Shown piece after piece: positions 1 through 34,359 of a stretch of DNA of 36,147 nt. The translations under genes were made by a program, and so were the position numbers. The stretch spans positions 113,259 through 149,405 of the forward strand of contig NW_003546457.1 of the NCBI RefSeq assembly GCF_000090795.2, read 5' to 3'. The notes under the pieces are model-generated. The model saw nothing but the letters and a program-made list of their open reading frames with translations. It searched no databases and was not told where the DNA came from. This DNA is from Amphimedon queenslandica. Lineage: Eukaryota; Porifera; Demospongiae; Haplosclerida; Niphatidae. Positions within the stretch are counted from its first letter, which is position 1, and every line of letters starts with the position of its first letter.

Positions 1-91
1 AGGATGATACAAGCTAGACAAAGAATACAATTTTTAGTAAATTTAATTATTACATAAAATACAATTTTATCTTTATTAATAATTATTATAG

Positions 92-24076
<23,985 letters not shown>

Positions 24077-24086
24077 TACTATTAAT

Positions 24087-24099
24087 AATAAATAATAAA
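24087..24099 (+). terminator. Dynein polyadenylation signals
   Basis: Two AATAAA hexamers, at 24087-24092 and 24094-24099, lie 11-23 nt after the dynein stop codon. The mRNA therefore probably ends within a few tens of bases, giving a very short 3' UTR. The spacer 24077-24336 to the oppositely oriented PDE1 stop is AT-rich and shows nothing else. Confidence 0.6.
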
Positions 24100-24336
24100 A
24101 ATTATGATTCTGAAACTATTACAGGTTGTAGCATAGCTGTTTATTTTCAAGCCACTATTAAATTAATTATTCTATAATAATTATTGTTATTAAAGTAACT
24201 GTTTGTGTACAGATGAGATTGGGATATAGACATTTTCATTTAGTCAATAAGTAATAGTTATAGCATAGATCAAACAAAAAGTATACAACATAATGATAAA
24301 ATGATTAGAGACAAAACAACGATTATGAAATATAGA

Positions 24337-25180
24337 TTAAGTTGATGATAAAGTCCCATTTAAAACAGTTGGTTTGTCCTCTGATTTTTCAGTACTCTCA
24401 GTAAGCTTTTCATCTATGGAAAAAACTTGATGCTATTGTAGCAATGACTAACGATCAATACCTTTCTCTTTGCATTTCTTGTCCCACTTGTTATAGTTAG
24501 TTTTAATGTGGTCGTCCCACACTCTGAAACCTTCAGTATTATGAATATCTCTTTTATCAAAAGTAAAGGCAAGTAGATCACCCAACACCTCGAAAGATGG
24601 TCGTATAATGAAATCAATAAAACCTAAAAGTTTTTGACAATAATAATAATAATAATAATAATCTGATAGTCATGATATTACAGGGTTCTGCCTAAAATAA
24701 AATTAGAGGTGGTGGGGACTAATAATTGTTCCTTTAAAATTTATATACACCATACTAGTAGACTACAATATCATGCTTTATGTATGGTTATTAGTATTAA
24801 TTGGATGGTTGGTCTAAGTGATGAACTGGTTGGTTCATCTGTTAAGGTGGTTGTCCCGACCACCATAGGCAGAACTATGTGATAAGTATTAGATCTATAC
24901 CTTTTTGGGATTCTGGCACAACTGTAGTAGCTCTATCACAAAGAGGAGAACAAAGCAAACCAAGTTCCTGTTCCTTGTCACCCTATCAATGCAATATCCT
25001 AATGCAATAAAAGGATTTAGAATGTCTCAACCTGTCTAAAGAACTCCTCTTGAATCCTCTCTGTCCATTGATGGTGCATAGCCCATTCCTTCCCTGGATG
25101 GGATATGTCAGCAATGTGTAGGATTAGACAAAGAAGGCTGGACTTCTCACTGTTTTGTAACTGACACCATCTGTGACATA

Positions 25181-25232
<52 letters not shown>

Positions 25233-27100
25233 TTAGTATTATGATTACATAAAAGGAGTAATCTGCTAGGTTTACTAACCCATCAGATGATGAAAGTAAT
25301 CTCTTCATGTGCTTCAGTTGAGCAAAGTGTTTAGACATGTCTGTAGCGAGTACCATCTCAATGGTCAGTGTACGTACTTGTGTAAACTGCTCAGTGGTTA
25401 GGTTTCTGAATATATTGACTTCCATCTAGTTATTATTTATAAAAAATATATTTATCATGAAACAATGCTAACGGACCTCTTTTAATATTGTAAAGGCTCT
25501 GTTTAAGTGATAATTCTCAAGAATGGACTGATCATTGTAGCACAATGATAATTCAGATCTAGAAAATTAGATTATTATCCATCATAAATGACATATTACT
25601 CCCACACCTTGTGTGGACATGAAAGCTGTTGGTGGTTCCAGTGTGCTCCAGATCATGTATAATGGCAGAAAAAAGTAAAGCAAGTATTTCTAGCTTTGAA
25701 AGCCACTCCTAATTCAAGAGATATTTAAAAAAATCACACTGGGTGGTTCTGCTTGCATACTTCAAGTTTAGCTAGCTTAATGAATGAGTGAACTGTCTGA
25801 ACCACATCAGCAGCATGAGTGCAGTTATGATACGGATTGCCGTGCAGTTGATATCCATTTTCAACTCTTGTTAAGAATGCTTCAAAAGTTGCCGAAGGAA
25901 TCTACAAACACGATAATTGTACTATGATTAGTGATAAAAATACTTTCGGAAAACCTTAAATTCTCTCAAAAGCTCGTGACGAGTGAATAATTCATAAGAG
26001 ATGTGCTTTAATGGGTGAACATCAGTTAGTTTCTCTAATTTAAAGATATCACAATTCCAGCCATCTAATTGCCTCTATCACAGAAAGGTGTAATTCAATC
26101 AACAGCTACAATCAGCTCACTTACATGGAATAGATCTGCAACACCAGGTGGATAGACTAAATGATGAGTCTCTGCCATTTTCCTATAATGCAAGAGACAG
26201 TTTTTGAGTCAGTCCTGTTTACCATTCATTAATAGCAACAACTGCCAATTTACATGTTGCAGTAATGAATTTACATGTAGTTTGGGTACTTCCTAAATAC
26301 TCAACCAGAGTTTCCACAATATTACAATATAGCATATTAAATGCAACATAAAACACATGCATAATTATACATACCCAAAGTACTGTCCAACAATGATAGT
26401 GCCGACAACAGCTTTAAATGTTGGTTTAGGACGCGATACTTCAGAATACAGTGTCTCTCTTGATGTGAACGTTGATGCAAGCCATGCTCTTACTTCATCA
26501 TGAGGTACAAGATCCTGCAGATCCGCATCACTACAATGATGAATAATAATTATGATAATAATTCTATTTTATTGTTTACTAGATAACACATACATCTCAT
26601 TCATTGGAGAATTCTTGTTTGCAATAGTTGATAGAATATCAATTGCATACGTAAGAGAACTGTTCATATACTTCTTGTCTGGTAATTCATCGTCTCTCTC
26701 TAGGAGTGTTATCAATTCTCTAAGTCTAGCATAATTATAGGACTTGCTAAAGTGATGGTTATAAATCAGGATTGGCTCACCTTCCAACAGCAGTTACAAC
26801 TGAATTGGACTCAGTACCAGTTAAGCTTCCTCTTGGTCGCATCGAGACCTGTGATGGCCTGTTAGTAATTCTCCTGATATCACAGAGGACATCGCCATTG
26901 GACAACTCTTCGTGGATCCTTTTCTGCTCTTCTTCTTCCTCCAGACATGCTTCCTTGCTTCTCACACTCAGCGCCGCATTATTCCCTTTACGAGAAATAC
27001 CTATCTAAAGCAATGGAACTGGCGGAAAGTGGATCCGGCTACCTTCATTCCCTAGAGGTATGACTGTTCTTCTCCTGTTGGTACTCACTTTTACACCCAT
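24337..27100 (-). CDS. PDE1-type cyclic nucleotide phosphodiesterase
   Basis: Hydrolyses 3',5'-cyclic nucleotides; PDE1 enzymes are activated by calcium/calmodulin. Fourteen exons on the - strand, all in phase, 550 aa: 27089-27100, 26781-27004, 26594-26746, 26375-26530, 26125-26182, 25955-26074, 25761-25901, 25608-25708, 25477-25558, 25280-25425, 25032-25170, 24901-24982, 24462-24623, 24337-24413. The catalytic domain is complete: PYHNCTHAADVVQTVH (residues about 264-279, general-acid His and first metal His), IIHDLEHTGTTNSFHVHTR (metal His-Asp at about 306-307), MVLATDMSKHF, LHIADISHP (metal Asp about 419), EEFFRQGDKEQELGLLCSPL and ESQKGFIDF with the invariant nucleotide-gripping Gln. HDxEHTGTTN and SPLCDR point to PDE1 over PDE4 or PDE8. 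VRAWLASTFTS at about 146-156 matches the conserved PDE1 pre-catalytic block. The start MGVK in a 12-nt first exon is the weakest part; calmodulin-binding sites are not obvious. Confidence 0.9.
25183..25231 (+). repeat. (GT)n microsatellite in PDE1 intron
   Basis: About 49 nt of uninterrupted GT on the + strand, (AC)n in the sense of the PDE1 transcript, ending 12 nt before the acceptor CACAG of the HIADISHP exon. Confidence 0.95.
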
Positions 27101-27302
27101 GTATAAAAAAATGTCCTTTGCTCTTCTGTGACTTTCTAGTCTAAACCGCGGATCGACCAGATCAAAAACTGGGAGTGGCTAATCAAAATAATGCATGTGA
27201 CTCATTACAGAACACAAATAAAATTAATAAATGAACATAATGTATAAACACAATGAGAAGTTATTCTGTGAGATATAATAATAATCATCATCGATGACAT
27301 TC
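27101..27302. other. Spacer between UBE2F stop and PDE1 start
   Basis: About 200 bp, AT-rich. It must hold the UBE2F 3' end and the PDE1 promoter or 5' UTR, both on the - strand. No clear TATA box or canonical AATAAA in the - sense was seen. Confidence 0.4.
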
Positions 27303-29727
27303 TTAGTTTGCATAAAGATGGACAAACTGCTGTACTTTTCTTGCAAAAGATACCTACAAAAAGTAAAAATTATTATATTGAATGATGAACTATCAATGAT
27401 ATTCTTTATAACCTAATGATAATGACCTTAACTACTATGAATTGATTCAGGATACATTTAAATTTATGCTACAATGCTTAACATATGGCCAGGCATGCCA
27501 ATTGCCAATCATTGGTGATGCTTGAATACATGTACATGTACATTATAATTTTGATATTGTCATATTAGTTCATACATGTACTTGTGCTCTTAATGTCAAC
27601 ATTAGAGTGAATTCACAAGCTAATAGAAATAACTAACTTTGTCCTTCTGATAATGCTTTGCTGCTTCTAAGTTAAGTGGATCATCAAAGTTGAGAAGATC
27701 CTAGAATTAGAAATACTGTAGTTACAGTGGTACTGTGCATGGGGAAGGACTCTACACATTATATACACGTACATGTATATGATGCACATGTACATGTACA
27801 TGTACCGTATAGCGTCAAATTTTCGTGGGTGAAAATTTTCGTGATTTCATACATTTTTGCTTTCCAGTAAATTTTCGTTAAAAAATTTTCGTGATTTAAA
27901 TAAAATTTTGTGATGATTAAAACCACTCCTATCCATGTGGCCGCGCGCTAGTAGCTAGCCTTCCAGCTGGACTTGGAGAAGAAGCAACATGAGTGGTAGC
28001 ATTATTCGATATTAATTCCCTTCGTGTATCCGTGGCTATCACGTATACCAAGAAAGGTGGGCTCCCTTTATAGGAGAGACTCTTAGCTGTGCAGCCTGTG
28101 CCCGAGAAACAAATAAAAGGCGTGATGGGACACGCCCACATTTATATCAAAATTAAATTTCGTGAAAAATATTTTCGTGATTGTCCATTCAGTCATGAAA
28201 ATCACGAAAATTTTCAACCACGAAAATTTGACGCTATACGGTATATGCATATTATACTTACTGAAAAGAGTGAGTTCAATCCTAATACCACATCCTAAAT
28301 AAAAATACAATATATCATTGTGGATCATACAATTAGTACATGTACACTAAGCATTACTAATTCACTATGATTTATGGGGTTGATTATCAGGATTATAATG
28401 TTTACTATTACAATATCAGCGGCCTACTTGATGTGTGTGACTGTGAGTAAAAAATGTTTGTGAGTAACACCAAGAGTAATATAATTAATAATGATTAGTC
28501 ACAAAGAGGTGTCTATATGCATGATCAAACTCATTCCAGACACATATTATCATCTGTCACAGTTTACATTGCATACACACAGAGTTTCCTGTTTTCATTA
28601 ATTATAGGCATTATATTTTAAATTTAGTGGTTCTTACAGAAGTACAGAAGTACATATACATGTACATTTTCATAGTGAAGCTTGTAGGTATTAAGACACA
28701 AAACAACTGAGCAAGGAAACACTAACCCTACCACAATAAACTGGCAAGAAGGAAACAACTAATTAAAAAAATTATTTTGGCAAAAACAATAATATTTTAT
28801 CAAGCTAAAAATTGATATTCCTAACAGACCAAAAAGAGACTGTTACAGTAAGTGATTGCCTAATAAAGTTTTTATATTAAAAATGAACAGGTGCATGTCT
28901 GCATCACACAACATACTGCTTCTTTTTACAGGGAAGACCCAGTGACGCTCGCTATTACATAATACTGATAGTAAAATACACAGACTTGTGTCTGCATCAG
29001 TACAATAATAATAACTACAATAAACAATAATTTATTATGCTTATCAAGCACTCATACTACCATGCATTGTGTACATAATGTACTAATATGCCCACTCATA
29101 CCTTTAGTCTTCTTGCTGGTGACCAACCAGTGCCATCAATGGAAGTCTCTCTTAAAATACTGAAAATAAATACACGCTAATCATTAGCATTAGTGTAATT
29201 ATCATACCTTAAGCACACGTCGCCTGTTTCATTAATGTTTGGATGCCATAGTCTTGTTAGACATATCACTGAAGGTGGCTATAAGATAATAATAATAATA
29301 AAATATACTATAATTAATATTATAATTTTAAATGTTACTTTAATATTGTATTCGGGAGGTACAGTCACTTCAAATGTGAAACGTCCATTCTTCCAATAGC
29401 CTTCATCCGGCTCTATTACAATTTGAAACTGTCTAAGATTATCAGGATTGTCAAATTTGAGAGTACAGGATTCTAACAAAGACAGGGACTTAAACTTAAA
29501 TCATTTCAATACACTTTTACTTACTTGGTAGGACGTCTCCTAACTCACTGGCCTCTACAATAATGATCTCAACACTAATGCTACATTGGAATTCATTACT
29601 AACCTGCAGTCAGTATCTGTGACCGAAAAGATTGTCGTCGTTTTAGCTCTTTTCCTCCACTAGTTCTGTCTTCCTTCTCTTCTCTCTGAGCAGCCTGTTC
29701 AGCTAGCTTCTTTCGAATGGTGATCAT
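27303..29727 (-). CDS. UBE2F: NEDD8-conjugating enzyme E2, UBE2F type
   Basis: Accepts NEDD8 from the NAE1-UBA3 E1 and passes it to cullins (UBE2F mainly serves CUL5 with RBX2 in mammals). Eight exons on the - strand, all in phase: 29604-29727, 29525-29554, 29339-29472, 29208-29278, 29102-29159, 28262-28294, 27638-27700, 27303-27353, giving 187 aa against about 185 in human. Landmarks: N-terminal MITIRKKL resembling the E1-docking peptide of NEDD8 E2s; [34 protein letters not shown] with the active-site Cys in [45 protein letters not shown]-terminal [17 protein letters not shown] and [10 protein letters not shown] separate it from UBE2M. The ATG at 29727 has an AGCC context; an upstream ATG at 29737 is out of frame. 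The 437-bp MITE lies in the intron 27701-28261. Confidence 0.93.
27805..28241. mobile_element. MITE, CCGTATAG family, 437-bp copy (UBE2F intron)
   Basis: The longest and best-preserved member. The ends are CCGTATAGCGTCAAATTTTC and its complement ending CTATACGG, continuing through TTTTCGTGG/CCACGAAAA arms for about 45 bp, with a TA duplicated on each side. The inside carries further TTCGTG and CACGAA blocks and a GC-richer centre (27940-28060). No transposase-like reading frame is visible. It lies in the UBE2F intron between the [11 protein letters not shown] and DLLNFDDP exons. Confidence 0.85.
28295..29101. other. UBE2F intron 5 (807 bp), nothing recognised
   Basis: AT-rich, with only isolated TACATGTA motifs (for example near 28340 and 28660). 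No MITE ends, RNA gene or conserved frame found. Confidence 0.5.
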
Positions 29728-29905
29728 GGCTGGTCATCAGAGAGAGAGAAAGAGAGATTCACGCACTGACACTGAAAGTCTGAAAGACAATCCAGAATAG
29801 TTTGATTTTACAGGACGCACTTCGTTTAATAAAAACTATTCCGGTATCATTGATTGTTTATATAAAGCACTATTATTCCCAGCAGTGAATACCATTTACA
29901 GTCCA
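29728..29905. promoter_or_regulatory. Bidirectional promoter, UBE2F / Ig receptor
   Basis: Only 178 bp separate the UBE2F start codon (- strand, 29727) from the receptor start codon (+ strand, 29906). A TATA box, TATATAAAG, at 29859-29867 lies about 40 bp before the receptor ATG, so that mRNA should have a leader of roughly 15 nt. A purine run (GAGAGAGAGAAAGAGAG, 29738-29757) next to the UBE2F ATG probably belongs to its leader; no TATA is seen on that side. Both genes must be driven from here. Confidence 0.65.
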
Positions 29906-32100
29906 ATGGAAAAGCTATCATTTCTATTTCTCATTATATTAAACTGTGGCATTGGCTGGAGTATTGAAGGTTAGAATTAAATATTATCATTAATAATCAT
30001 AATGGTCATTTCTATGAATAGGATGCAGGTTTTGTTATACCAAGCTACCCAATGCTACACTTGGATGTGATCCTTATTTATCAGTTAATAGGTCTATTTC
30101 TTTAATATGTGCCATTGAGAGACCTGATTCTGCTAGTCTTGATATTAAGTGGTTTTTCCAAGGTTCTGACTCCACAAATGCAACACAAATCAGTTCAGAT
30201 TCAAATCACACAATTACAGTCAACAGTACAGAAACCTCACACCAATCGGTAATGGCCCAGTCCACGCTTACTATTACACCATTCTCTGTTGGACAGTATT
30301 GGTGTCAAGCATTTAATGGTAGCAATGGTTTGGGAAAGATTCAAAGATTGGAGATTTTTGATGATTATGAAAGATTAGATCTAGAACCCTGTACTGTTCC
30401 AATAGCTGAGTCTGTGCATAAGTGCAATGATATAATTGAAAATGGTGACTTTTATTCTGTCTGTCCTATTTTATCAGTTAGTAGTAGTAGCAGCATTTTA
30501 ACTACTTCAACGGCTTATATTGAAAGCACTACTAGTTTATTATATTTGTCATCATTGACTTTTAGTTCTAGTGTATTTGATGATATGCCTCCTTTAAGTA
30601 CTGTATTTTTATCATCAAGTACTACATACACAGTGAAAACATCATCATACTTAGTAAATCCACCTCCATCAAATTTACCTATTGATCCAAAGCCAAGAGG
30701 TTCTTTTCACATATGGGTCTACGTGCTAGGAGGACTGATTGGAGTTCTTGTTATTCTTATAATAGTGCTCTCTCTCATCTGTATCGGATTATGCCTGACG
30801 AAACCAAAAGGGAAACACACAGCAGATAGACGTAAGTGCAAACAATGTGCAAACAATTATTGCTATAGAACTCGTGAGCGGGAAAGTGTAGAATTATGTA
30901 GCTACTTGTTGATTGAGCATTAATTAAATCTATAAAATTATTGCATTAATCTTGATATCCCAACAGGACAAAGGACAAATGATCACTGCACTAGAAGGGA
31001 GTAAGTTATTACATTAGAGAATACAGTCATTGAATTAACATTACATTAGGTCAGAAGAGATTACTAATATGCAGCGTCCACCAACTGCAATGACTGATTT
31101 AATACCGTTGAGCCCATTACCACGCGAACTGGACAACCCATCTTCACTTTACGATGCACTGGATCAAGATTATGAAGACTTAGATGAACAAAATGATACA
31201 GACTTGGCTACAAAGCCACCGGCTCGATATCACGAACAAGGACCATCTATTGGAACAAGTACTATCTTACGCTCTCATCCTCCTCTCCAACAAACTTACT
31301 CTGAAATTGGAGCTGTAGGAGAATCTACACATCCACCACATCTTCCTTCTTTGACTGGTTACGGGAAACTGGATCACTCACGACCGCGACAAAACTATTA
31401 TCCAAAAAAGGACTCGCCGCTTTTGTCTGGCTATCGTAAATTAGAACATGTGCAGAATGAGTTCAGAGCCACTACACTACCCCAGCAGTCTGGCTATGCT
31501 AATATTGATGTTCCTGGGACTGTACAAGGGGGACACATGCGATCAATATCCTTACCTAACAGCGAATATAGCAATTTGAATCAGTCTCGAAGTAGCTCCG
31601 AGCCTAATACCCCTTTTTGTGAACGGCCTATGAGAAAGCGTTATGCTAATTTTGAAATAATAGAAGCGAATAGTATTGATGGAATGGATGATACAAGAGA
31701 GTCGTCTGATGACTACCATATGCTGTCTGATGCCACTGCTGAGCAAGTACAAGAAGAGTATGAGTATCTCCCTTCGTGTGACGATGAACTACACGATTTG
31801 GAACGTAGTCCTGAAGGATTGCATCTTTCCTTGGGAAAAGAGCATATTCATAATCAGCTCCTTGGTTCTCTTAGTAAGGATCCGTTAGCTGAGAAGATAT
31901 CTGTTGCATCTTCTCAAAGTAGTGCCGATTTTACTGGGCCGTTCTTTTTTCCTCATATGGCGACACAGTTTGATGAAGCAATAAGTCCAGACAGCAGTGA
32001 TGCTCATCATTTGTATAAACCACTAGATGTATCTACAATGGACCCAGAGAAAAGCTACGCTATGATCAGTGTCCAAAAACTCGGACCAACTAACCACTAA
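29906..32100 (+). CDS. Single-pass Ig receptor with multi-tyrosine (ITIM/Grb2-like) tail
   Basis: Four in-phase exons, 29906-29969, 30022-30831, 30967-31000 and 31050-32100, encode 652 aa. Residues 1-21 form a signal peptide (MEKLSFLFLIILNCGIGWSI). An Ig-like domain follows, with Cys51, Trp65 and Cys116 in GQYWCQAF, spaced as in an Ig fold. It has many N-glycosylation sequons. A Ser/Thr-rich stalk (about 160-240) leads to a transmembrane helix at about 251-278 (HIWVYVLGGLIGVLVILIIV). The cytoplasmic tail of about 370 residues holds twelve tyrosine motifs: Y337 DAL, Y344 EDL, Y386 SEI, Y407 GKL, Y431 RKL, Y452 ANI, Y476 SNL, Y501 ANF, Y525 HML, Y540 EYL, Y625 KPL, Y639 AMI. Four fit the ITIM form S-x-Y-x-x-L/I and three fit Grb2 YxN. 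No kinase or other catalytic domain. Family not recognised; a lineage-specific immune-type or docking receptor is inferred. Confidence 0.85.
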
Positions 32101-32729
32101 GCTATATATTGTGAGTGCTTTTAGCAATTATTATTAATTTGTAGCATATTTCAGTTTTGTTATCATTTTTTGTATTTTAATCCGCCTTTGTTTTATTAAA
32201 TTAAATTAGAGAAATTACAAATAATGATATCTATTTAATTCAATTTAGTGTGCAATGCTTAGATCTATAACTACATACAGTCTAGTCATCTGAATTATTT
32301 TTGTGAACATGGCAGCAGTGGTTACTTTAGAATCTTAATCTGTTGCTTGTTAGGGTGTATCATACCTTGTTATCATGTCACCAGCTTACAATCTGTGGGG
32401 AAATCAAATTTGACAGAGTGTACAATTAGTGAAGTCTTTCATCATCAATGTTTGTTAGGGTACAGACACTTTTAAGAAGTACAAGACTGCTAATAGTCGA
32501 ACAATACCACAAACAACAGCATATGCCTTGTTAATAATAAATATTACTTTGTTCATGCCAAATGGTCTAGAAAGTAGAAATATAATTATAATACTGTATA
32601 GATTTGATTACAGCATAGTGTAAACAAATTGACTTTTATGTATAGCTTGCCCTTGTTTTTATTACTTTTTTGCAAGTTTGCTCTAGAATTCTACTCAATC
32701 TTGTTTTCTTTTAAAATTTAATGTAGTTA
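32101..32729. other. 3' UTR and spacer after Ig receptor
   Basis: AT-rich, no coding frame of interest. An AATAAA-like hexamer lies in TTAATAATAAATATT near 32530-32545 and could end the receptor mRNA; this is weak. Confidence 0.35.
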
Positions 32730-33110
32730 GTACAAAATTTTTGACCAAATTTTGCCAAAAATAAAAAGTAGAGAATTCTCCATTTAAAAAATTTTCCCTG
32801 ATACATATATATGTTCTCATAGAATGTTGCGTATTAAGTTTGAACATAATTTGGATTTTTTTACAAATTTTAAAAGTTGCTACAAAATTTGGCCAAAGTC
32901 CCTGTACTATTTGAAGTGGGGAGAATCTTACTTAGTAACTCTACCACATTACTAATAGTAAAGGATCTTTGGCCAAATTTTGCTAAAAATAAAAAGAAGA
33001 AAATTCTACTATTTCCTATACTATACATGTACTTATGTTGCATAGAAAGTTTGAGCTGATTTCATTCACATTTTGATTTTTCAATGAATTTTTTAAGTTG
33101 TTAAAAATTT
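32730..33110 (+). repeat. Dispersed GTGGGAAACCC repeat, copy D (partial)
   Basis: Intergenic sequence downstream of the Ig receptor. It repeats GAGAATTCTCC, CCTGATACATATATATG, GAATGTTGCGTATTAAGTTTGA and TTTGGCCAAAGTCCCTGTAC, the last also present in copy A at about 3148-3165. Two sub-units. The GTGGGAAACCC end is missing. Confidence 0.5.
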
Positions 33111-33134
33111 TACAAAACATTAGTGTTGTTGTAG

Positions 33135-33700
33135 TTCCTTGGTACTAGAACTAAATCAATTCTAGTACTGCCTTTTTTTCATAGTTCTAGTTCCAAGAAC
33201 TAGAACTAGTACTATTTTTACAACCAATGTAAGAACTAGAACTAAACTAGAACTAGCTTATACAAGACTTGTAGTACTAGAACTAAACTGGAACTAAACT
33301 TTGCCAGAGTCTCAGTACTAGAACTAAACTGGAACTAAAAGTACATTCTCTTGTGGTACTAGAACTAGTTTGGAACTAGAATTGTAGAACAATATTAGTT
33401 GACAAAGAAGGTACTAATTTGTCAGTGAAATATTTTAGTACATAACAAAGACTGAATAGCAAATAATGTATGAATTTGTTACTTAGACATAGATTATAAT
33501 GCATAAGTATATCAATAGACTTTTGAATACTTGTTCAGTTTAAAGCTAAGCAGTTAAAGCATGACAGCAGAAGCAAAAAGAAGCAGTATTAAGAAATTAT
33601 TTCCAATTAGAACTAAGCTTCTTAAACTCTATTGTCAGAACAAGTACAAGAACTATAACTTAGCTCTAGAACTAGAACAATAGCTAAAATTTATTGAAAT
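33135..33700. repeat. Degenerate TAGAACTA / CTAGTTC repeat field
   Basis: Scattered copies of ACTAGAACTA, its complement TAGTTCTAGT and variants (for example 33182-33260, 33290-33335, 33355-33375). They look like decayed units of the minisatellite that follows. No gene. Confidence 0.7.
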
Positions 33701-33972
33701 CTAGTTCTAGAACTAGTACTAGAACTAACTTTATCAAACTATAGCTCCAGAACTAGTACTAGAACTAAACTTTATCAAACTCTAGTTCCAGAACTAGTAC
33801 TAGAACTAAACTTTATCAAACTCTAGTTCCAGAACTAGTACTAGAACTAAACTTTATCAAACTCTAGTTCCAGAACTAGTACTAGAACTAAACTTTATCA
33901 AACTCTAGTTCCGGAACTAGTACTGGAACTAAATTTTATCAAACTCTAGTTCCAGAACTAGTACTAGAACTA
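33701..33972 (+). repeat. 41-bp minisatellite, about seven units
   Basis: Tandem unit of 41 bp containing CTAGTTCCAGAACTAGTACT then AGAACTAAACTTTATCAAA. Units 3-5 are identical; the first is one base short, the second has minor changes, the sixth has CCGGAA, and the last is partial. Each unit contains the palindrome CTAGTTCCAGAACTAG and hence TTCnnGAA, so the array can fold into repeated short hairpins. Confidence 0.9.
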
Positions 33973-34359
33973 TATAAAATTATGGTACTACAACAACACT
34001 ACAAAACATATACATAATACATAGAATAATGAAGGAATAAGGACATTAATGGTCTAAAGACAACCCTAGCCATTTTGCACACTTATTTTAATTACTGTGA
34101 ATAAAATAACCTAAATTTGAAATAATGGGCAAGCTGCTAATGATATTGATCCTGATTGTAAACTGAAAATAAAATTACATGGATGCATGCATGCATGCAC
34201 TCACTGAGATACAAAACTTATGTGTGTATGGTTCATGCACATAGTTTGTTACAGTACGTAAACATGTTATTGTTTTGAATCACCATGTCTTGTGACTTGT
34301 CAAGACTTTATCTACGTAAAAGAAAACTGTGTAATTTCAGTGTCAAAAAATAACGATAA
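33973..34359. other. Upstream region of the Ig/FN3 gene
   Basis: AT-rich sequence with a short TGCATGCA run near 34184-34199. It should contain the promoter of the gene starting at 34360. No TATA box is convincing. Confidence 0.4.

Noticed and set aside
27929..28141. 70-residue - strand frame with normal-looking composition
   Set aside because: It lies wholly in the centre of the MITE, has no splice link to UBE2F and no recognised domain.
28083..28328. 81-residue - strand frame
   Set aside because: It runs through the right arm of the 437-bp MITE and the neighbouring UBE2F exon and intron; not a separate gene.
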